From Methanotrichaceae archaeon (GTDB taxonomy: Archaea > Halobacteriota > Methanosarcinia > Methanotrichales > Methanotrichaceae): DNA of 64,000 nucleotides. The notes below the pieces were generated by a model. It saw only the letters and a program-made list of their open reading frames with translations. It was not told the origin of the DNA and did no database searches. The position numbers were made by a program, and so were the translations under genes. Below are positions 58,886-64,000 of the stretch, piece by piece; the first letter of the stretch is position 1, and each line of letters begins with the position of its first letter. The stretch is taken from assembly GCA_013178225.1 (NCBI GenBank), contig JABLXE010000014.1, forward strand, positions 1 to 64,000. The letters run 5' to 3'.

Positions 58886-60028
58886 TTGATCGATCGCGGG
58901 AGGATAGAGGAGGTATTGAGGGGATATGACCTCGACGATCTGCGTATAGGGATGATTGCATCCCATTCGGCCCTAGACACTGCAGATGGGGCAGTAGAAG
59001 AAGATTTCAGGACTCTGGCGGTGTGCCAGGAGGGGAGGGAGAAGCCCTATGTCAAGTACTTCCGGGCGTCGCGCGTCCGCGGAAAAGTCGTGACCGGGAT
59101 GATTGACGAGGTTCTGATGCTCAAGCGCTTCTCGGAGATAATGGAGCAGGAGAACCAGGATCATCTGCGGTCCAAGAACACCCTGTTCGTTCCCAACCGC
59201 TCTTTTACCTCCTATTGCGGAATCGAGGCCGTCGAGGATCTGTTCATGGTTCCGCTGCTAGGCTCCCGAAACCTGCTGCGCTCCGAGGAGCGCGGGGACA
59301 AGAGGGATTACTACTGGCTCCTGGAAAAGGCGGGGCTTCCCTATCCCGAGCAGATCGAGGCCGAGGAGATCAAAGAGCTGGTCATGGTCAAGCTTCCCCA
59401 TGCCGTCAAGACACTGGAGAGGGGCTTTTTCACCGCCTCGGGCTACGATGAGTACTGCCAGAAGGCCGATATGCTTCTAAAGCAGGGCGTGATCGACCAG
59501 GACGGGCTGGACCTGGCCAGGATTGAGCGCTATGTCATCGGGCCGGTCTTCAACCTGGACTTCTTCTACTCGCCCATCAGCGAGAGAATTGAGCTTTTAG
59601 GAATCGACTGGCGGTTTGAGACCAGTCTGGACGGGCACTGCCGCCTGCCAGCTCCGCAGCAGCTGACCCTCAACGAGCGGCAGATCAATCCCGAGTACAC
59701 GGTCTGCGGCCACAACTCGGCCACGCTTCGCGAGTCACTGCTGGAGAAGGCCTTCGAGCTGGCCGAGGGCTATGTAGAGGCCACACAGAAGCACTATGCT
59801 CCGGGAATCATTGGGCCCTTCTGTCTTCAGACCTGCGTGGACAAGGACCTAAACTTCTACATCTATGACGTGGCTCCGCGTATTGGTGGCGGGACCAACG
59901 TGCACATGGCTGTGGGACATCCTTACGGAAACGCCATGTGGCGGGCTCCGATGTCCACCGGAAGGAGGCTGGCCCGGGAGGTCAGGATCGCTCTCGAGAA
60001 CGACTGCCTGGAGAAGATCGTCACCTGA
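58886..60028 (+). CDS. purP: FAICAR synthetase PurP
   Basis: Archaeal enzyme that formylates AICAR to FAICAR with formate and ATP, replacing PurH in methanogens. The 380 residues show 'VLRGYDLDDLRIGMIASHSAL' at the start, 'NRSFTSYCGIEAVEDLFMVPLLGSRNLLRSEER', an ATP-grasp core with 'VIGPVFNLDFFYSPISERIELLGIDWRFET' and 'DVAPRIGGGTNVHMAVGHPYG'. I use TTG 58886, with 'GAGGTG' eight bases before, giving 'MIDRGRIEEVLRGYDLDDL', the family start; a TTG at 58871 is possible. It is a single gene divergent from leuD. Confidence 0.95.
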   Translation: MIDRGRIEEVLRGYDLDDLRIGMIASHSALDTADGAVEEDFRTLAVCQEGREKPYVKYFRASRVRGKVVTGMIDEVLMLKRFSEIMEQENQDHLRSKNTLFVPNRSFTSYCGIEAVEDLFMVPLLGSRNLLRSEERGDKRDYYWLLEKAGLPYPEQIEAEEIKELVMVKLPHAVKTLERGFFTASGYDEYCQKADMLLKQGVIDQDGLDLARIERYVIGPVFNLDFFYSPISERIELLGIDWRFETSLDGHCRLPAPQQLTLNERQINPEYTVCGHNSATLRESLLEKAFELAEGYVEATQKHYAPGIIGPFCLQTCVDKDLNFYIYDVAPRIGGGTNVHMAVGHPYGNAMWRAPMSTGRRLAREVRIALENDCLEKIVT

Positions 60029-60200
60029 AGGCCCGAGAGGACCCCAATTTCTAAATGCTCGGGGCATTTTTTGCGCCCCCCCGGCGTTCGCACTGCTAAT
60101 GCGGGCTTTGGCCAGGGGCGCAAAAATACACGAATACTGCCCGCTTTTTCCCTGTATCCAATTCTTGCGAAAGCTTTGCGCAAAATCGAAGGGCAGAGAA

Positions 60201-60209
60201 ATTTATATA
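60201..60209 (+). promoter_or_regulatory. TATA box of the PH-like operon
   Basis: ATTTATATA on the + strand, about 45 bases before ATG 60248; predicted transcription start near 60229. Confidence 0.55.
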
Positions 60210-60247
60210 GCGATCCGATAACCTCAGCACTCGGAATAAGAGACGAT

Positions 60248-60631
60248 ATGGAAGCTCCTAAGAAACTCAAGCGCACGCTCAAGAAGATGGCCGAACATGG
60301 CGAGAGCCCGGCTGTAATCGCCCCGGCCATTATCCACAGCAAGGCCTCCGAGCACATGCTGGCCATGGCCCGGATGGGCATTCTGGACAGGATCTTCAGC
60401 TACGTGGTGGCCACCGACAAGAACCTGCACTTCATCTGGCCGGGGCTGGCCTGGGACCGGATCCAATCGGTCCCCCTGGATAACATCACCGGCATCGAGT
60501 ACGTTGACGAGTTCGTGACCAACACCCTCACGCTGTACGTGGGCGAGGCCTCTGAGAAGGTGGTCTTCTACGATGACCGGGAAGGAATAAAGTTCTACCA
60601 GTACGTCAAGTTCCGGCAATGGAAGAGCTGA
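60248..60631 (+). CDS. PH-domain-like protein
   Basis: A 127-residue protein. The first 40 residues are helical and basic ('KLKRTLKKMAEHGESPAVIAPAIIHSKASEHM'); the rest fits a bacterial PH-like barrel: 'YVVATDKNLHFIWPGLAWDRIQSVPLDNITGIEYVDEFVTNTLTLYVGEASEKVVFY'. Such domains often bind membranes or partners, but no function is known here. I use ATG 60248, 40 bases after the TATA box; a longer frame to 60071 has no support. The stop overlaps the next gene by 13 bases. Confidence 0.7.
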   Translation: MEAPKKLKRTLKKMAEHGESPAVIAPAIIHSKASEHMLAMARMGILDRIFSYVVATDKNLHFIWPGLAWDRIQSVPLDNITGIEYVDEFVTNTLTLYVGEASEKVVFYDDREGIKFYQYVKFRQWKS

Positions 60632-61101
60632 GCAGGATCGAGGTCGAAGTCCTGGCCCACTGCCTCCTTAACCCGTACACCAGGGTGAAGGGGCTCGCGC
60701 ACCTGTGCTATTCTCCGGCCGGAGCCGCCATCCAGCTGCCCTGTCCCGAGGCGCTGTACCTGGGGCTCTCCCGCTGGGCGGTCACCAGGAACCAGCTGGA
60801 CCTGCCCGGGTTCAGGCGGTTCTGCCGGAAGCTGATCGAGCCTTACGCCGACCTGCTGGCCATGCTGGCCGCAGAGGGAAAGAGGATCAGGATCGTGGGA
60901 GTGGCAGGAAGCCCCAGCTGCGGGATCGATACCACCTCTGCCGGGTACGATGGCGGGCGGGTGCGTGAGTGCGAGCACCGCCACATCTGCGGGCGCGGGA
61001 TCTTCATGGAGGAACTGACAGCGGAGCTGGAGCGGCGGGGAGTTGAATTCACCTGCCGTGAGGTCGGACAAAAGGCCGCTTCGGAATTCGGAATGGACTG
61101 A
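60619..61101 (+). CDS. CLLN-motif cysteine-rich protein (DUF523-like)
   Basis: A 160-residue protein with an N-terminal 'HCLLNPYTRVKGLAHLC' motif, then 'LPCPEALYLGLSRWAV', 'VAGSPSCGIDTTSAGY' and 'CEHRHICGRGIFMEEL'. The pattern of Cys near 15, 30, 42, 100 and two in the 'CEHRHIC' stretch resembles DUF523-like proteins, one of which removes sulfur from thiouracil with a 4Fe-4S cluster. The exact family is uncertain. It overlaps the PH-like gene by 13 bases, so they are coupled. Confidence 0.65.
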   Translation: MEELSRIEVEVLAHCLLNPYTRVKGLAHLCYSPAGAAIQLPCPEALYLGLSRWAVTRNQLDLPGFRRFCRKLIEPYADLLAMLAAEGKRIRIVGVAGSPSCGIDTTSAGYDGGRVRECEHRHICGRGIFMEELTAELERRGVEFTCREVGQKAASEFGMD

Positions 61102-61131
61102 AAGCATCCATGCTGCCTGGAGGTCGTGCCC

Positions 61132-61269
61132 GTGGGCGATGAAGAGGAGAAAGAGCAGGTGGTCAAAGAAGAGGACGAGCAGGGCAATATCCTGGTCTAT
61201 CCTGCCTGGTCGAGGAAGAATGTCCCTAAGGAGCAGCAGAGCAAGTGGGAAGTGCCGCTCTACGTATGA
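61132..61269 (+). CDS. Small acidic protein
   Basis: A 45-residue protein, too short for most gene finders. It is acidic at first ('GDEEEKEQVVKEEDEQ') and then ends with the distinctive 'VYPAWSRKNVPKEQQSKW' and 'EVPLYV'. Codon use and the clear 'GGAGG' eight bases before GTG 61132 argue for a real gene; a GTG six bases earlier is the alternative. It lies 30 bases after the CLLN-motif gene, in the same direction. I do not recognise it. Confidence 0.55.
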   Translation: MGDEEEKEQVVKEEDEQGNILVYPAWSRKNVPKEQQSKWEVPLYV

Positions 61270-61603
61270 GAGTTGCGTCCCGGATTCCGACAGGCGGAAG
61301 AGCCCTGGGGCACCGGAATATGCATGATCTCGAGCAGCTGTTTTTTCTCTGCCGGCCCGGTATAAACCTACCAGATATCAAACCTGCCCGGCCTAAGTTT
61401 CAGGATGGCATCCCGAGGAACTGCCAGACCGCCTCTTGACCGCAGCCGCAGTCCCCGCAAAAGGAGGTGAGCCCTGCTGGATCTTTCAGAGCCCTGCCTC
61501 TTCCGGGGGACATGCTCGGGTACTCGCATCTTGCCCCTGGGACAGCTTCATATGATTTGAAGGGAATTACGCAAATAATATAATACATTTTATTATGATG
61601 AAA
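61270..61603. other. Intergenic region before the repeat-protein gene
   Basis: About 330 bases without a convincing gene. A six-T run near 61341-61346 may end the small acidic protein transcript. The right part becomes AT-rich with the TATA element of the repeat-protein gene at 61604. Confidence 0.45.
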
Positions 61604-61613
61604 CCTATAAATA
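61604..61613 (+). promoter_or_regulatory. TATA box of the repeat-protein gene
   Basis: CCTATAAATA on the + strand. With ATG at 61695 the expected leader is about 60 bases, longer than for neighbouring genes and AT-rich, with 'GAGG' about ten bases before the ATG. Confidence 0.5.
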
Positions 61614-61694
61614 CTATACCTTTACAAATAACTTTGTTAGTAGTAGGATTAATAATACCACTCAAGAACCAATAAAAAATAGAGGCAGAGAACT

Positions 61695-62264
61695 ATGGCG
61701 AGAAAGGCAATATGCATCTTGATCTGCATTTTATCCTTGAGCACAGTTGCTCTAGGCAGCGGAATACCCCAAAACGGCTATAATATCGCCAATGCGAACG
61801 ACTGTTGCTCGAAACCTTATTGCAGTCCTTGCTGCGGTTTCAAAGGTTATAACCAGATAAATCAGAACCTCAACCAGAATGCTCTGGGTGCCGGAGGCTT
61901 CGGCTACGCACCGGGAGGATTTGTATGGCTTCCCCAGAACGGCATTAACATTGCCAATGCCAACGGCGGGAACAACCAGATAAACCAGAACCTCAACCAG
62001 AATGCTCTGGGTGCCGGAGGCTTCGGCTACGCACCGGGAGGATTTGTATGGCTTCCCCAGAACGGCATTAACATCGCCAATGCCAACGGCGGGAACAACC
62101 AGATAAACCAGAATAATAACCAGAACGCATTGGGCATGAGCGGCTACGGTTTCGGCCCATACGGGCTGGTCTGGATTCCCCAAAACGGCATCAACATTGC
62201 CAATGCCAACGGAATGGGCAACAACATAAACCAGGAACTGAACCAGAACGGGTTCGGCTACTGA
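61695..62264 (+). CDS. Exported Asn/Gln-rich 41-residue-repeat protein, amyloid-like
   Basis: A 189-residue secreted protein: signal peptide 1-22 ('MARKAICILICILSLSTVAL'), then four tandem units of about 41 residues starting at N27, N82, N123 and N164. Each unit has 'NGINIANANGGNNQINQNLN' followed by 'QNALGAGGFGYAPGGFVWLP'. Unit 1 has a cysteine-rich insert (C37, C38, C43, C46, C47). Units 1 and 2 are near identical in DNA, so a recent duplication is likely. The alternating Asn/Ile/Ala pattern resembles curlin-type beta-arch repeats, so I infer an amyloid or beta-solenoid. Methanothrix sheaths are known functional amyloids, but this is not the described sheath protein as far as I can tell. 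Confidence 0.75.
   Translation: MARKAICILICILSLSTVALGSGIPQNGYNIANANDCCSKPYCSPCCGFKGYNQINQNLNQNALGAGGFGYAPGGFVWLPQNGINIANANGGNNQINQNLNQNALGAGGFGYAPGGFVWLPQNGINIANANGGNNQINQNNNQNALGMSGYGFGPYGLVWIPQNGINIANANGMGNNINQELNQNGFGY
61852..62097 (+). repeat. 123-bp tandem coding repeat
   Basis: Two nearly identical 123-base copies (61852-61974 and 61975-62097) inside the repeat-protein gene, with only a few base changes. A third and fourth copy further on are more diverged. The near identity suggests recent unequal exchange or slippage, so copy number may vary between strains. Confidence 0.8.
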
Positions 62265-62349
62265 TGGGAATATGGCCCCCTTACGATCCCGCCAGCGCAA
62301 TACCGACCAGCACGATAGATTCGAGCCAGTGCGATAGGGCCCCCAAGTC

Positions 62350-62910
62350 ATGACTAACATCCGGTCCATCGTACTCATCCTGGTGTACTCTGCATTGGTC
62401 GCGGCCCTGGTTCTGCCTCAGTGCCTGGACCTGGCCTCAGGTGCAATTGGCCTTTACCAGATCGAAAGCAGATCCGCTGAGCAGCACACTCTGGGACAGC
62501 ACGCTGCCCATAACGCATTTGGAGGGAGCAGCTATACGATGGAAAGCCGGCCTTCCCAGATCGGCATCAATATCATCAACGGCGATGTCAACGGCACAAC
62601 TCAGAGCATCGATCAGGGATTTTGTGGGCCCGGACAGAAGGCCGATGGGATGCAGCCGGGTGGTTTTATCCCGGTCAGCACTCAGGGCAGAAGCTTCGAG
62701 AGCGAGGCGCCGGTGGCAATCAACATCGTAAACATCAATTACGGAAACCTCTTCGGAAAGAGAGAGCCGCAAACCCTGGACCGGAGCAGCCCCTATGCCG
62801 GCATGACCGGCATGAAAAACGCTCTGCAGCAGATGGCCGAGCGTGCTTGCAGAACTGAGCAGGAGCGCAAGGATAACCTGGACCTTCTAATGCGCATTGC
62901 CCGCAGATGA
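62350..62910 (+). CDS. Exported protein sharing INIxN motif with the repeat protein
   Basis: A 186-residue protein with a hydrophobic N-terminal signal or anchor ('IVLILVYSALVAALVL', residues 7-22). The middle has 'SQIGINIINGDVNGTTQSIDQ' and 'VAINIVNINYGNLFG', which echo the 'GINIANAN' start of the repeat-protein units. The C-terminal 40 residues are charged and helical ('QQMAERACRTEQERKDNLDLLMRI'). I do not recognise the family. It follows the repeat protein by 85 bases on the same strand and may assemble with it as a nucleator or anchor (inference). Confidence 0.65.
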   Translation: MTNIRSIVLILVYSALVAALVLPQCLDLASGAIGLYQIESRSAEQHTLGQHAAHNAFGGSSYTMESRPSQIGINIINGDVNGTTQSIDQGFCGPGQKADGMQPGGFIPVSTQGRSFESEAPVAINIVNINYGNLFGKREPQTLDRSSPYAGMTGMKNALQQMAERACRTEQERKDNLDLLMRIARR

Positions 62911-63020
62911 ATTCACGCGGGCGCCTTCCTTTCTAAATCCTTAGCTTAACTTTGCTTAAACATATTCCGGACCGAATTTCGCCCCGAAAATTGCATCTAA
63001 TAATTTAAATAGTAATAAAG

Positions 63021-63030
63021 TATTTATACT
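63021..63030 (+). promoter_or_regulatory. TATA box of the edge gene
   Basis: TATTTATACT on the + strand. The start codon ATG 63051 lies about 25 bases from its centre, so the message is expected to be leaderless. Confidence 0.6.
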
Positions 63031-63050
63031 TTCGAGGCCATCTAAGATTG

Positions 63051-64000
63051 ATGGACGAAACGATCTTCAACGGCAGGAGAACATTTCGGGGACTGTTGAT
63101 ACTTCTGATCATCTCTATTATCCTCCCCGCTTCCGCTTCTGAGGCTTCGGAGTATGCTTTCGGCAGCAAGGTCCTGCCTCAAGATCGTGATTTAGGAAGT
63201 GTTCTCAAGAATATGCCGGACGGCACCATGGTGAGCTTCTGGGATATAGGAACCAATGTCGGAATTTACGATGGGGACGACGTGGTTTACCTGGATACGC
63301 CACCTGTCGGCATCGTCAACGCCAATGACCTGCGGCTTGTGCCGTTTAAGGGATTTATGGCAGGGAGCAAGGTGGTGCCTGATGACAAAGACATGAACTC
63401 GCCGCTCTTGCCTCTTTCTGCGGAGATGCGCTTTCTGAATACCAACAGCGACCAGTCCTATGATCTGAATGATCCCGTGTATCTCCATCAATCTTATTCG
63501 ACTTCTCTGGAAATTTCGGTGCCTCTGGACGATTCAATGCTTTTGGACGATTCAATGCCTTTGGGGACAGACCCGGGAGCGTATCTCGATCAGCCCGCCG
63601 CTCAGACGCCGCCCGTCGAAGAACCTGCGGCCGTATCCGATATATCCAATGATGCTGCAAATGTAGCCAGCATCGAGAATGCCACATCCAATGCCGGCTG
63701 CGGCCAAACGGGCGGGGGCGATCCCGGACCGGGCAATGGCTTCTGGGAGCGCCTGCCATATAGCGGCAGCTGCACCGATCTGCCTCTGGGATCGATGTGC
63801 CTGGTTTTCTCCGACGGCTTCCGGTGGCTTGTGTCCGACTATTGTCTCGACTGCCGTCCTGTGGTGGTGGGATTTTACAACAGTCTTCCGATCGAGGTCA
63901 TCAGCTGCGATTATGCCGACTATTATCACATACTTCAGACCTATTATGTGAGTTCGGTCTCCAAGCAGCAGAAGCTGTACGTGCAGTCAGCTCCCTATAC
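63051..64000 (+). CDS. Exported repeat-domain protein, cut by the window end
   Basis: The first 316 residues of a secreted protein; no stop before the window ends. Signal segment: 'GLLILLIISIILPASAS' (cut near 31). Then two similar domains: one begins 'FGSKVLPQDRDLG' and ends 'GIYDGDDVVYLDT'; the second begins 'AGSKVVPDDKDMN' and ends 'NTNSDQSYDLNDPVYL'. The Asp/Asn loops resemble calcium-binding EF-hand or dockerin loops. Next come a linker with repeated 'LDDSM', a Pro/Ala-rich stretch and a cysteine-bearing domain ('SGSCTDLPLGSMCLVF', 'CLDCRPVVVGFY'). Likely a surface protein. A TATA 25 bases before the ATG makes it leaderless. Confidence 0.7.
   Translation, partial: MDETIFNGRRTFRGLLILLIISIILPASASEASEYAFGSKVLPQDRDLGSVLKNMPDGTMVSFWDIGTNVGIYDGDDVVYLDTPPVGIVNANDLRLVPFKGFMAGSKVVPDDKDMNSPLLPLSAEMRFLNTNSDQSYDLNDPVYLHQSYSTSLEISVPLDDSMLLDDSMPLGTDPGAYLDQPAAQTPPVEEPAAVSDISNDAANVASIENATSNAGCGQTGGGDPGPGNGFWERLPYSGSCTDLPLGSMCLVFSDGFRWLVSDYCLDCRPVVVGFYNSLPIEVISCDYADYYHILQTYYVSSVSKQQKLYVQSAPY

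Overview
The window reads as the chromosome of a methanogenic archaeon, most likely a GC-rich Methanothrix (Methanosaeta)-like member of the Methanosarcinales. The archaeal genes are RNA polymerase split into B''/B' and A'/A'', a thermosome, prefoldin, aIF6, L18a/L31e/L39e/S19e, ABCE1/Rli1, Nob1, archaeal-type AlaS, PurP, an ATP-dependent DNA ligase and a tRNA-Lys with a bulge-helix-bulge intron. The methanogen genes are methylene-H4MPT reductase (mer) and methanogenesis markers 8 and 10. The genus is an inference from gene content and from sheath-like exported proteins at the right end; no 16S rRNA gene is present.

Layout. 0-5.6 kb (+): a truncated DUF763 gene, then ACT-domain protein, hom, lig and hisD in one direction. 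5.6-13.7 kb: a ClC channel/antiporter, a non-coding stretch, a flavin split-barrel protein, marker 8, a DJ-1 protein, a lipoprotein/winged-helix pair and purC. 13.8-20.5 kb: thermosome, a 56-residue zinc protein, the EMC6-like/ABCE1/membrane-protein operon, and nob1-gfcR. 20.6-28.6 kb: alaS, a DUF3368/UPF0175 toxin-antitoxin-like pair, a MATE exporter, marker 10 (McrA arginine methylase), an exported TPR protein and dodecin. 28.6-33.6 kb (-): nitroreductase, then S19e, PDCD5, PP-loop, L39e, L31e, aIF6, L18a, prefoldin alpha and ftsY in one translation/secretion operon. 33.8-39.1 kb: serB, nadM-mer-SAM hydrolase-OB protein, and small or exported proteins. 39.3-44.4 kb: mobB/M20 peptidase and the HVO_0476-pcm-gpmI-CCC1 operon. 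44.5-46.8 kb: an 11-bp tandem array, a membrane protein and an exported beta-rich protein. 47.1-56.3 kb (-): the rpoH-B''-B'-A'-A''-L30e-NusA-S12-S7 operon behind an intron-containing tRNA-Lys. 56.4-61.3 kb: leuD-leuB, an unexplained GC-rich gap, purP and a PH-like/CLLN-protein/small-acidic-protein cluster. 61.7-64 kb (+): three exported-protein genes, led by an Asn/Gln-rich 41-residue-repeat protein that looks amyloid-forming.

The left 61 kb is mostly housekeeping DNA in tight operons, with many TTG starts and several leaderless-looking promoters. The best candidate for something undescribed is the 61.7-64 kb cluster. Its repeat protein and the next exported protein share an Ile-Asn-Ile-x-Asn motif, and the third, cut by the window edge, carries duplicated acidic-loop domains. 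Together they suggest a cell-envelope or sheath locus. Second-tier items are the 11-bp array open in all frames, the 12-bp perfect inverted repeat before marker 8, and small genes of 45-58 residues. All functional calls rest on reading motifs by eye; no database search was run.
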